From contig JAJTTP010000001.1 of assembly GCA_023313575.1 (NCBI GenBank), positions 1,860,001 to 1,924,000 on the forward strand: DNA of 64,000 nucleotides, given 5' to 3'. Of the stretch, positions 22,749 through 33,494 are shown piece after piece. Source of the DNA: Eutypella sp. D-1 (Eukaryota; Ascomycota; Sordariomycetes; Xylariales; Diatrypaceae). The position numbers were made by a program, and so were the translations under genes. Numbering within the stretch: the first letter of the stretch is position 1; each line of letters opens with the position of its first letter. The notes under the pieces are model-generated. The model worked only from the letters and a program-made list of their open reading frames with translations. It searched no databases and was not told the DNA's origin.

Positions 22749-23459
22749 TTACGTCCGAGCCAACATAGTTGGGACAACAACCCCGTCAACGACGTAGTTG
22801 TCGTTGAACGTCTCGACGCCCTCTCTGCAGTCCCATAAGCCATCGTCATCCAACTCTTCCTTCGGCATACGCCTCGCACGTGGGTCCGGCGCATGGTGTG
22901 GAGTCCTGGGTAACTTATCAAAGTCGACTGTGATAAAGGCACCCTCACCCTCGGCCTCATCATCACCCCACGTCTCTTCGGGCCTATCAATAACTATGAT
23001 AATACGGTTGTAGAAATGGCCGAAGCTCGGCGGTATGAAGAAGTCGCCGTTGCCTGTGGCATTGCGCGCAGCGATTTCGGCCCTCTGGTGCGCCACGCAT
23101 CGAGCAACGCGCTCCTCCTCGGGCGTGTCGACCGGCATGGGCATACCGTACAGGTCGATGCGATCGGGTCTATTACGGCCCATGCCACCACGGGATTCGA
23201 GCGTATCCTCATGGATTTTTGTGACAAGGGCTCGAATATGGTCCTCATCGCCGGCCTGGGGCGTTGTGTCATACATCTGAATCGACCATTTCGGCCTAAA
23301 CCTGGGTATGGCTGGTAGACCCGGCGTCATCGACCGCAATTCCCAGGCCGTGAAGCATGGATTCTTGTTATCGTGGTTCGGTGCTCGCTCAATGATGTTC
23401 TTGAACTCTATAGTTGTCAAAATTGGGGGATCCGAGGAGTCTGATTGATTTGTCGCCAT
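22749..23459 (-). CDS. Hypothetical protein, 236 residues
   Basis: A single open frame from ATG to TAA. Composition is normal for a soluble globular protein, with GC and codon use like nearby genes. Recognisable strings are FTAWELRSMTPGLP, RFRPKWSIQMYD, GHFYNRIIIVIDRPEETWGDDE and an acidic Asp/Glu-rich C-terminal third. There is no signal peptide, membrane segment or known catalytic motif. The N-terminal set-up (ILTTIEFKNIIERAP) faintly resembles fungal orphan proteins found near effector-like genes, but I cannot name a family. It is the last gene before the RIP block, about 700 bases away. Confidence 0.6.
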   Translation of the reverse strand: MATNQSDSSDPPILTTIEFKNIIERAPNHDNKNPCFTAWELRSMTPGLPAIPRFRPKWSIQMYDTTPQAGDEDHIRALVTKIHEDTLESRGGMGRNRPDRIDLYGMPMPVDTPEEERVARCVAHQRAEIAARNATGNGDFFIPPSFGHFYNRIIIVIDRPEETWGDDEAEGEGAFITVDFDKLPRTPHHAPDPRARRMPKEELDDDGLWDCREGVETFNDNYVVDGVVVPTMLART

Positions 23460-24164
23460 GACTGGGTGTCGTAAAGTAGGCTGAATGAGGGATGCTGTAC
23501 CGCGGTAAGAAGAATTGACTGGAATCGTAGTTTGAAAGGGAAAGAAATGTTAGAATTCTCGCCTGGCACAGCGCGATGGTTCCTATTTACGACAACATAT
23601 AAGGTGCTCAAGGGCTGTTGGCTGTTGGTGCATATCAAGGTGTGGTGCATATATGTAATTGCACAGCCAGGCTAACTATTCAAGCTATTTCGCAATTAGG
23701 TACCTTACATATATATACCTATCTTAGTAGGTGACAAGCTGACATGTAACAGACATGTAACATTGGGAGGATGGGCTGCACCAACATCAGTCGCACACCC
23801 TGAGTCCCTGACAACGTAACAACTTGGAACTTGTGACGGAACCCAAACTTGACTTGCTAGTAGGCTTCGTTTATACGAAATAAGGGATGTGTAATGTTTC
23901 CCGGGAGTTGGTCATAGGAATTATCACGTATATAATCGTCATTTATTCTCCAAACAGCGAACCGCGAGAAAGTCAACATTAACTATAACTCTATAACAGT
24001 CATTGTGAGATCCTTAAGCAAACTTCAAGTTCTGTCTGTACGTCATTCCTTGTGGCCTTTTGCGGCCTCCTACCTACATACATATGTATGTACCTAGGTA
24101 GGGATTGCCAAATGATTAGATAAGCTACTTGATATCACGGTTCTTAGCCACTAATCATAATATG
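23460..24164. other. Spacer between orphan gene and RIP block
   Basis: Promoter region of the 236-residue gene plus a transition zone in which GC begins to fall. It holds a CCTAGGTA palindromic cluster around 24066-24105. No gene was seen. Confidence 0.5.
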
Positions 24165-24177
24165 TTTTAAAGGCCCC

Positions 24178-24192
24178 CTTTATATTCTCCGG
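24178..24192 (+). repeat. Left copy of 15-bp inverted repeat
   Basis: CTTTATATTCTCCGG matches the reverse complement of 28099-28113 exactly. Outside it is a TTTTAAAGG-type motif, with a related TTTTAAAG string outside the right copy. A candidate terminal inverted repeat of the degraded element. Confidence 0.5.
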
Positions 24193-27040
24193 CCCTTCCT
24201 TTATTAAGTAGGGCCCCCGGCAGCCCTAAGTGGGCCATAAAGGGGTTACCGTAATAGCTACCTTTTTATAACCTATTTTAATTATTTAATATTTACCGAT
24301 TACTTAAAATAACCGTTATATTTATTTTTAATTATTAAAATCTTTAAAATCGAATTATTTTAAATAAAAATTACTCCGGAAAAGAGTAACTCCGGAAATT
24401 TTTTTAAAATTTAAATAATTAAAATAACGATTTTAATTAATTTTTTATTTTAAACTTAAAATAAAAAAAATAAAAAAATAATTATTTAAAATATAAAATA
24501 AATTATTTTATTAAAATTTAACGTTTTTAATTATTACCCGGGGGTTATAATAATAATATCGTTTTAAAAAATTATTAATAAATTTCGAACGTTTTTTAAA
24601 TAATAATAATAAAGTTATTATTATTATTATTTATTATACCGATAATAAAATTAATATTTTTATTATATTTATTTTTACGATTATAATTTTAATATTAAAA
24701 AATAAATTTAAAATAATTAAATAAACCCGGTACATAAAATTTTAATATAAATAAAAAATAAATAAAAACTTTAACGTAACCCGGTTTTATAAATATAATA
24801 ATATTATTACCGCCGCCGTTAATAAAGTTATTTAAAAATTAATTAATAATAAATAATACGGCGTTATTATAAATAAAAGCCGTATTGTATTTAATAATTA
24901 AATTATTATTTTAATTGCTTTAATTTTAATTAATTACGTAAATAATTTAAATAATATATAAAAATAAATTTATTTCGTTATTTTTTTATTTTAAAATAAT
25001 TAACGTTACGGGGTAAAAGTTATAACTTAATAATAATATTATTATTAAAGTTAAAACGTTTATAAAAAAAATATTAAATAGCTTAAAAAACATAAAATAA
25101 AAATATCGTAATTTTCATAATAAATAATAATAATAACGGTTTTAATAATTATTTATTAATTAAAATTTATAAATTTATTACTGCCGTTATTTATAATAAT
25201 AATTTTTTTATTAATTATAAAAATTACGTTATAAAATTTTATTTAAAAATTAATATTTAAATTTAAATAATTTTCCGGGCTTTATAAAACCGTTATTATA
25301 ATTATTTTATATAATTAAAAATATTTTCCCGTATAATAATATACCCGGAAAAAATATTACGTAATTTATAATTTTATTTAAAAAAATTCTTTTTATTTTT
25401 TTATACGTTTTATAACCTTTTCTTAAAATATTTACGATATAAATAAATTATTATTATATAAAACGGTTTTTTTAAAAATGCCGTAATTAAAAATAAATAT
25501 AAAAAAGCCGTTATTTCCGTTAAAAACGGTAAAAATATTATAAATAAATTCTATTTAATATATAAAATATAAATTCTTTTTTTTAAAAAAAATATATGCC
25601 CGGTTTAATTAAATAACGGTAAAAATTTATAATTATATAAATAAACGTTTAAAATTAAAGTTATAACTTTTAAAATATAAATCTTTTTTTAAAAATATTT
25701 TAATATCGGTTTTTAAATATTATTATTTTATTATATTTACGTAATAATATAAATCTTTTTTAAATATAAATGCTTTTATTTTACGTTTTAAATTACTTTA
25801 TTTAAAATGCCCGTAAAAACTTTTAAACGGTAACGTAATAAATATTTATAAAAAATTAAATAAATATAATAATTATAAATCGTTTACCGGGTTTATTTAT
25901 TATTTAATTTATTTTTAAAATAATTACGTTATTAATTAAATTTAAATTTTTTAAAAATTAAATTAATAATTTATAAAATAAATTAATAAAGGAATAATTG
26001 TAAAAACAAATTATATTAACGTTTTTATAAAATATACGGCATTTTTTAACGTTAACGGTTAAATATAAAACTTTTTAAACGTAATTACGGGCCGGGCGAT
26101 ATTTTTTACCCGTTATTTTTTTTAATAACGTTTATTTAATATTTTTAATAAAAAAAATTGTAATTTAAAAAATAAGTTATTAAAAATACGGTATGATTTT
26201 TACTTTATAATAAAGTTATTATTATAAAGGTTTAAGTTTTAACATATAATAAAAGGCTTTTAAAGCTTTTAACGTCGAATTAAAAAGTATATAATAAGTT
26301 ATTATAATATATAAGGTTATAATAACCGGCTAAGGACTTTAAATAATTACGTAATAATGTATTAAATAACCGTATAAGCTATTATAATTAAAAGGAATTT
26401 AAATAAAGTTAAAATAAGTAATAATATTTATATAAATAAAGATCGATAATTTTTTTAAACTTATATATCGTTAGTTTTTTTAAAAGATATCCTTTAAATA
26501 AGTGGGTCCCTTAAGCTAACCTGGGTCACCTTAATAATAATTATCGTTAATTATAAACTTTAATTTAAAAAAAAGCATTAAATCCGTTATAATAATTAAA
26601 TAAATTTATATTAATAATACGTATTAAATTTAAATAAAATAAAGTTTTTTAAAACGTTAATAACCGTTATTATTATCAATTATTAATATAAATAAATATT
26701 AATTTAAACGGTTAATATTATAAAAACGTTATTTATATAACGGCTGGTTTATTCCTAACTATTAATCCAGTCGAGGGGTTTATGTTAATAAAAGTGTTAA
26801 AGGTTTTAAGCAATAAATAATTACGTTTAATAATAATAAAAAAAAGGGTGTTTTAAATAATTAAATTATATTATAAGTTAATAAATTTAAAGATTATTTA
26901 AAAAAAAGGTAATAAGTATAATTATATATTATTTATATCCTTTATTCCTAACATTAAAATGTATAGTTATTATTAAATCGTTAAGATCGTATCCGAATAT
27001 AGCGATCTAATATCGTTAAGATTATTATCGATTTAACCGA

Positions 27041-27166
27041 TCCTTCCTGGTTGTGTAACGCATATGGCTTATTCTAATATGGCTGTCTTTCTCCAGAATT
27101 AAAGTCGGGGATTTTTTTCTTATTGTGTTAGCCCTACTCGGCCTAATGGTCCGACCGGTTATAACA
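27041..27166. repeat. Less-mutated island inside the RIP block
   Basis: GC is near normal and intact CpA and TpG appear. It ends with a segment of about 42 bases running from TGTTAGCCC to TTATAACA (27125-27166), bounded by TGTTA...TAACA, the kind of short inverted ends seen in LTRs. It may be an LTR end or a small insertion. Confidence 0.4.
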
Positions 27167-28098
27167 ATTTATTAAAAAAGGTTTTATTTTAAATAATATA
27201 AATATTAAATTTTAATAAATAATATTTTTATTACCTTTTCTTTTTACCCGTTTATAAATAATTTTAATTTTTTTTAATTTTAATTTTAAATTTAATATAA
27301 TAATTAAAAATATTATTAAATTATTTATTTTAATTATTAAACCTTATTATAATAACGTTAAAATCGTAATTATTAAAAACGGTTATTTAATTATTAAAAA
27401 TAAAATAATTAATTATTTTAAATAACTCGGTTTTTTTAATTACTTTTTACGATAAAAAGTTATTTTATTATTTACTTTTTTATTTAAAACGTTATATTTA
27501 AAAATAATTATAAACCTTATTTTATAAAGCTTAATAACAGTATTATTATTTGTTTAAATATTATTATTATAAAACCGTTTTAATATTATATAAAAATAAT
27601 ACCGTTAATTATATTTAATATACGGTTACCGGGTAATAAATAACCGGTTTTAATAATTATCGTAATAAAATTATATATTATTTAAAAAAAAAATAACTAT
27701 TTAAATTTATTATTATTAATAATAACGGTATTGTTTTTATCGGGAAAAAAACCGCTTAATTATAATTATTAATAAATAATATCGGTTAAAAAGTTTAAAT
27801 AATAAATTAATTAAAAATAATAAAATAAAAGTATCGTAAATTAAACCGTAAATTAAGCCGTAAATATTATTAAAAATAAAAAAATAAATTAAAAAAATTA
27901 AAAAATAAACGTAATTTTAATAATTACGATATAATAAACGTAATAAATTTAAATAATATTATACCGTTTTAATTAATAAATAAATTTTAAATAAATAATA
28001 ATAAAGCGGGTAAATTAAAATATAAACCGTTATAGTTTATAATAAGCGTAAATATATTTAAAAATCGCTATTATTAAGGACCCCCTTGCTCCTTTAAA

Positions 28099-28113
28099 CC
28101 GGAGAATATAAAG
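28099..28113 (-). repeat. Right copy of 15-bp inverted repeat
   Basis: On the plus strand CCGGAGAATATAAAG, the exact reverse complement of 24178-24192, 26 bases inside the return to normal GC. Confidence 0.5.
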
Positions 28114-28139
28114 TCCCCCTGTTTTAAAGCCTTATTATA

Positions 28140-28488
28140 ATTCTTCCTTAACCACTTTTGGTCTAGACTGTAATTAGCTCTTCTGCTCCTCGGGAAACTT
28201 TCAGATGCTACGCCGAGGTCCAAGTAACTACTAGAGCTCTAGTTAGTAGTGATGGTTAACTGATAACGCCCAACTAAGCTTTAACAACATTCATACCTAC
28301 TTCGTACATCTTTTTCCAAGCGTATCGTCCTTGAAATGACCCAGGCACTTAACATTTCCCATTAATCTCCGACTCTAAGCAACAGCCCTGCGGCCCTTGA
28401 TTTTTCATATGCGGTGAAACACGGGAGAACAAAAGAAGAAGCCATAGCGGCGGCCTTTCCTAACACCGCCGCATCCCCATCGCCGGCA
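28140..28488. other. PEX10 upstream region
   Basis: About 350 bases separate the RIP block from the PEX10 start. Composition is normal, so RIP does not appear to have spread into the promoter. Confidence 0.5.
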
Positions 28489-29949
28489 ATGGCGTCGTCC
28501 AATTCCGAGCGACCGCCGCCGCCGCCGCCAATACCGTCGACCACCAGCGGTGTACCGATAAATACGACGCCAAATACTACGACGCTGCCGTCGCCATATC
28601 CCTACGCCGGAGCGCCCGATATTATCCGCGCACACCAGAAAGACGCGTATTTCCAAGGCTTGCTGGGCCAACAGTTGGGGGACCTGCACCGACTTCTACG
28701 GGGGGCGCGGTCGGCTCATGCCTGGGCTGCTGAGTCGCGCTGCTTCGCTGACCTGCTGTACCTATGTCTGACGACTGTGGTGGGGAATCGGACGCTGGGG
28801 GAGGAGTATTGCGGGTTGGTGCAGGTTGAGGAAGAAGGGGGTCTGCTGGAGGCGCTGAGGGATCGCTTGGTCGCGTGGCGGACCGGTCGCCATTCTCCAA
28901 AAATAAAACCAAGTCCGGGCCCGAACGGCTCGACATCCGACCCGTTGACCACAAGACTGCCGGCCCTCTCGCGACGCGCCGCCTACGTCGCGGGCAGCAT
29001 CGTGGTGCCGTACCTGCTCTCGAAGGCGCTACCGGCGGTGCGGGCGCGGATCCGGGCACGGCTGCAGCGGAATCTAGCTGCGCTACAAGCCCGCTCCTCC
29101 TCCCAACACCAGAACGGCGCCGACGACGCGAAGAAGAAGAAAAACAAGGGGAAGCAAAAGCCTCCCCAGGAGACCTGGTCCTACCGGATCCAGTCCTACG
29201 CGCTGGCGCACCTGACGGCGCTGACGTCGCCGGAGCCGGTGTACGGGCTCAGCCTTGCGCTCTTCTACTTCACGGGGTCGTACTACGAGCTCTCGAAGCG
29301 GGCCGCGGGCCTGCGGTACGTGTTCGCGACGGGGCGGAAGCCGGAGCAGCAGCCAGGTGGCGGCGACGCCCTGTCCAGTGGCTCCGGCGACGGCTACGAG
29401 GTCCTGGGCGTCCTGCTCGCCGTCCAGATGGCCGTCCAGGGGTACCTGCACGTGCGCGACACGCTGGCCTCCTTCCGTCACCACCAGCACGCCTCCGAGC
29501 TCGTGACGCAGGAGTCCGCCCGACCCTACGCCGCACACCTGGACGTGTCGCTAGACGCGAACGCGTACAGCGCGAACAACGCCTTGCTCGCGCTGTCCTC
29601 GGACGCGGGGTCCGGCAACGGCAACGGAAGCAGCGCGCGCATCGACCTGGCGCGCGCGACGCACACGCCTTGCTCCACCGCCTCCTCCCGACGGGATCGC
29701 GACCTGAGCGACGAGGCGGCGATGCGGTGGATCCGCGGCGCGGCGCAGCGCAAGTGCACGTTATGTCTGGAGGAGCTGCGCGATCCGGCGGCCACGCCCT
29801 GCGGCCATGTGTTCTGCTGGCTCTGCATCGGCGACTGGGCCCGCGAGAAGCCTGAGTGCCCCCTCTGCCGTCGCGAGGCCCTCGCCCAGCACATCCTGCC
29901 CCTGCGGAGTCCCGTGTCGTCGTTGCCTGCTGCCGTCCCTGCCCGATGA
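28489..29949 (+). CDS. PEX10: Peroxin-10, RING-type E3 ubiquitin ligase of the peroxisome membrane
   Basis: 486 residues in one exon, starting at ATG 28489 (MASSNSERPPPPPP); the same frame is open 25 codons upstream but begins with GTG. After a Pro/Ser/Thr-rich N-terminus, the Pex2/Pex10/Pex12 N-terminal domain runs from YAGAPDIIRAHQKDAYFQ and includes FADLLYLCLTTVVGNRTLGEEY. Hydrophobic membrane helices follow (for example YAAYVAGSIV-like and GVLLAVQMAVQGYLHV segments). The C-terminal RING spans C423-C460 (CTLCLEEL, TPCGHVFCWLC, CPLC) with a full C3HC4 set. Pex10 works with Pex2 and Pex12 to ubiquitinate and recycle the import receptor Pex5. Low-complexity insertions rich in Gly/Asn/Ser make the protein longer than in yeast (about 337). 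It is the first gene after the RIP block and appears intact. Confidence 0.92.
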   Translation: MASSNSERPPPPPPIPSTTSGVPINTTPNTTTLPSPYPYAGAPDIIRAHQKDAYFQGLLGQQLGDLHRLLRGARSAHAWAAESRCFADLLYLCLTTVVGNRTLGEEYCGLVQVEEEGGLLEALRDRLVAWRTGRHSPKIKPSPGPNGSTSDPLTTRLPALSRRAAYVAGSIVVPYLLSKALPAVRARIRARLQRNLAALQARSSSQHQNGADDAKKKKNKGKQKPPQETWSYRIQSYALAHLTALTSPEPVYGLSLALFYFTGSYYELSKRAAGLRYVFATGRKPEQQPGGGDALSSGSGDGYEVLGVLLAVQMAVQGYLHVRDTLASFRHHQHASELVTQESARPYAAHLDVSLDANAYSANNALLALSSDAGSGNGNGSSARIDLARATHTPCSTASSRRDRDLSDEAAMRWIRGAAQRKCTLCLEELRDPAATPCGHVFCWLCIGDWAREKPECPLCRREALAQHILPLRSPVSSLPAAVPAR

Positions 29950-31520
29950 AGGGAGGGTGCAGGTGTACGGTGGGCTGATGGGGAAAGCTATTGGTAAGGA
30001 GATGCCAGGCACGTGGGAGTGTTGGCCCGGATTGGGAAGAGATGTATATGAGAGAGCGGTGCCGTGCATACATATTTTAATGCGGACATGGCGTAGCCAT
30101 GTCGTTTCATGAGCGACTTGATAAAGAGGGATCTATGACAGAATGGAGCGGGCGCGATATGCGGTATGGGTAACGTTTATATCATACAACTTGTACTTCC
30201 ATATATATATATATATCAACTATCAACTATCAACATACACATCGGTGATCTGTTGCTTATTATGGGCAGCCGAACATAATCGGGATATTATTTTTCCCAC
30301 GTTTGATCAATGGTAGGTAGGATCCGTAGATAAACTCGGGAGGCCGTTATTAGCTTCCCTCCGCGCACCGTTTACTTTACAAATGTGTAGGTAAGAGCTG
30401 GTTTTTTCTATAGAGTGGACAGTCAAGCAAGAGAGGAGGCGGTCTATCTCGGCAGGCGACGAGTGCAGATAGTATTATGCTATACGAAGACACGATAGGC
30501 AGTCTCGGAGACTATGGAATGAGAAGAAGAAGAAGAAAAAGAAGCATATTAGAAAGGGTGGGCCTTGCCAGCAAGGAGGAAGTTACTTAGGTAGGTTAAG
30601 TAAGCAGAAGAACGGAAAAAAAAGGGCCGAGCTCAAGAGGAAACGAAATTTAAGGGGGGGGGGGGCGGTAATAACATGACGGGCGGAACGAGACAGGGCA
30701 GCACTAAAACGGTGAATACACAAGACGGTCTAAATGCGTGAGGCCGAGATAATAAAAGACAACGGAGACCGAACAGACAGAGAGAGAGAAACAGTTTGAA
30801 ACCAATAGCCGTACAGGTCAGCCCATCCAGATAAAACAACTCGCTTTGCTCGTGCATATGTCCCACCGGCCTCGACCGTCATGAGAAAAAGCCCCCCCGG
30901 AGACATAATATCCAACAGAAGTAGATGGGAAAAAAGGGGAATGAGGAAATCACCTAGCTAGGTTGGTAAGAACCGAGCTTACCAACCGAGTTAGATCGAT
31001 GACCTTATCCCGACGAAGAAGAAGGCAAAAAAAAAGAAACTAAAACCCTTCCCCCTCTCGCCTGTCTCAAACCTCCATGTTGTTCAGAACCATTAATGCA
31101 TTCCTCTCGTGTTCCTCGTAGACTCCGGAGACCCTCCCGATTCAGACAGAACATCCAAGACCCTCCCGATTCAGAACATCCAAGACCCGCGTCCCTGACC
31201 CGTGCCCTATCTTTTCGCCGGAGATACCCTTTACATTTCCGCCTTCCTTCCTTCCTGGCCACCCCTCCCAAACCGCATTGCACCCAACCGAGGTATCATT
31301 TGTTCCCATTCATAAATTAAACTAAACACAAAAAGCAAAACCATCACAACGCCGCCTTGCCGCCTCTTTATGCTCGTATCCGTACAATCTCCTAGAAGCA
31401 CACGGGTGGGGTTCGCACTCAGCTACTCGCGCCTGCATTGGGGGCAAGGGGTGCCGAGAAAACCATCCCGGTTCGGATTGCAAGAGTCCACCTTCAAAAT
31501 ATGCTGGCAGAACCCGGACT
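29950..31520. other. Convergent spacer between PEX10 and the LYAR-type gene
   Basis: It holds a TA repeat near 30200-30213, AGA-rich tracts near 30520-30545, a G12 run at 30654-30665 and a short tandem duplication at 31130-31183. No coding frame is convincing. Confidence 0.5.
31130..31183. repeat. Tandem duplication, 29 + 25 bases
   Basis: GACCCTCCCGATTCAGA followed by ACATCCAA occurs twice in a row; the second copy lacks a 4-base CAGA. A recent local duplication in the 3' flank. Confidence 0.7.
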
Positions 31521-33494
31521 CTATTCCTCATCGTCGCTGAGAGTGAACAGAACGATCTCGCCCCGTTCGTTGCGGCGCATGCGCAGCGACCTGAAGAGCT
31601 CCTTCTCCTCCTTCGTCTTGCCGAGGCAGTTCTCGGATTGGCTCCGTTCGCGGTAGTACCTCTTCAGCACCTTGTTCATACTGCAGCCTCGTCCACTGTC
31701 GGGGCCCTTGTTGCATAGGCTCAAGAATAGATCCGAGCGCGGCCGGTAAACGATCATCTGACCGGACTCGCCATCTTTGCCATCGCTGGAGGGCGGCCGA
31801 AACTCAATGAGCTTGGGGGCCTTCTCGCCATCAGAGCGATGACGATGATGGCGTGTCTTTTTCTTCTTTTCTTTCCTCTCCGTCGAGTGCTTCCTCTTCT
31901 TCGTTGACGCTTTCGTCTTGGAAGAGCCCGTCAAGAGTGCCTTCAGGCCGTGGCTCTCCGCTCGATGCGTCTTGGTCGACTTTTGCTTCGATTTCTTGAC
32001 ATGGCTGATAGCTATTGGTGAGTTATCCCCACCATCGCCCCCCGAGTAATCCGGCGAGGGCGGGAACTGCGATGGGCGCATCATACGGTCCATACCACCA
32101 GTCAATCCTGAGTGCAGGACGGGTGGTGCGTCCGTCATAACCTCATCGCCAAGTCCCTCAAGTGCGAGTGGACCAGGTGTCTCGATGTGTAAACGCTTGC
32201 GCTTCTTGTCCTTCTTTGCATCACTATCCTTATTCTTCTTGCTCTTCGGTGCAGGCGTCTCGTACTGTGTCGCGGTAATGGGTCCATCACCGTACTGCAC
32301 CATATGGTCGTCGTCCGGGTGCTCGACAGCATCCAAATACTCATTCGGGTCCGATTCGAATCTCACTAGTTGGCGTGTGTGGGTAGGGGTGGGTTCGGCT
32401 ACCAGCCTGCGGGTTTGTTGTAGGCCTACGCTTGAGGTGTTTGGTGTAGCTTGGACTAGGAAATCGAACACATTCACATTGGCGTCGGCGCCCGCAGTTG
32501 CGACTCTAGAGACAGGCGGGGGCGAAGGGGCCGCAGGCATGCCTTCTATCCCGCCATCCTCCCCGTCCGATTCGCGAATCTGGTAGTCTCGGTATGCCTC
32601 GTACTCCTCCGTGACGTCCTCGACGTATGCGTGGTGCGCCATCTTATTAGAGCCCGTCGCGGTCTCCGCTTCGTTTGACTTTGCTTTCCTCGATTTGTAG
32701 GTGGAACCTTGATACTTCTGCTCTTCTGTCATGCACGACTGCAGAACGCGATTAGCGCCATCACTCCCATGAATAGGATCTCACCGATCTTGTCGACTTA
32801 CGGTGTGGGTTCGGTACTCTGTTCCTGGGAAGTGGACCATGCAGTCGATGCACGTAAAACTTGCACCACGGCAACGGTTTCTATGTGGGTCGAGTTTCTT
32901 TTTGGTCAAAACATCACCACACGCCTATGGATAATTGGACTAAGGTTAGATCTGTCTGCACGTATGATTACATCAACCAGACAATAACTGGCGGCAGGTG
33001 AAGAAATACACCGACTCTGAGGGGGGGGGGGCAATGTACTTTATGGTTGGAGGGGCAGAACAGAGGGGTGGAAGGGATTAAAGGTATGAAGGGAGAGGAG
33101 CCGGTTGGGTAGTCAATAAAAGGGAGCCACTATCGAATACTCGAATACGTAGTGTTCGGGGTCTAAGAAGGGAAGATGGCGGTTGACTGATGCCAAGGCA
33201 ATGCGTACGGTGGTGATCACAACGAAGGGGGTGGAAGGGTGGAAGGGTCTAGTGTAGGGGGGGAGAGTGGGTGCGACGGAGGAAGTCTCGTGGTTCCGCG
33301 CGGCGTATATGGGTGGGATGGTGGGATGGTAGCTGGGTAGGATGGCCAGATGGGGTCCGACTTTGGCACACGATAGACTGTGACAGGCAAACAAGAAGTC
33401 GAGTACGGGTGTGTGGGTGATGTCAGGCTTTGGGCAGGAATTCATGCCCATTGCCCCATGGGGGTAGTATTACCTCACAACTGAAGGAAACCAT
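31521..33494 (-). CDS. LYAR-type C2HC zinc-finger protein, probably nucleolar
   Basis: Three exons read on the minus strand: 33474-33494 (7 codons, MVSFSCE), 32802-32924 (41 codons) and 31521-32738 (405 codons plus stop). Total 453 residues. The introns are 549 bases (GTAATA...CCATAG) and 63 bases (GTAAGT...CTGCAG). Splicing assembles two consecutive C2HC fingers, FSCEACGDVLTKKKLDPH with RNRC, and FTCIDCMVHFPG with RTHTSC, then the family signature SCMTEEQKYQGSTY. This is the LYAR-type finger set seen in nucleolar proteins and yeast YCR087C-A. The remainder is disordered, with Lys/Arg-rich nuclear-localisation-like stretches (KKDKKRKRLHIE, KKKKTRHHRHR). A conserved-looking C-terminus has NKVLKRYYRERSQSENCLG and an acidic end. 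The obvious ORF start at 32732 would lose both fingers. Confidence 0.85.

Larger units (their letters stand above)
24165..28139. mobile_element. RIP-degraded transposable element relic
   Basis: An almost gene-free block of about 3.9 kb; lines I counted have roughly 15-20% GC against about 45-55% around it. No frame of 60 codons survives on either strand between 23650 and 28362. Residual C and G sit mostly in CpG, while CpA and TpG are nearly absent and TpA is dominant, the signature of RIP, which converts CpA to TpA in duplicated DNA. A 15-bp inverted repeat lies close to both edges. An interior part (about 26180-27170) is less mutated and G-richer on the plus strand, so two nested elements are possible. 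The original class cannot be told from coding remains, since none are readable. It replaces or separates no visible gene. Confidence 0.8.

Noticed and set aside
24165..28139. Reading a transposase or reverse transcriptase from the AT-rich block
   Set aside because: All frames are broken by TAA/TAG at high density; any restored protein would be guesswork.
28875..29855. Plus-strand frame of 326 codons in the second frame of PEX10
   Set aside because: High-GC shadow; it is Arg/Gly/Ala-rich and has no domain, whereas the overlapping frame carries the full Pex10 layout with RING.
31521..32732. ORF start at 32732 as the true start of the LYAR-type gene
   Set aside because: The upstream exons fit in phase and complete the zinc fingers, so 32732 is an internal Met.
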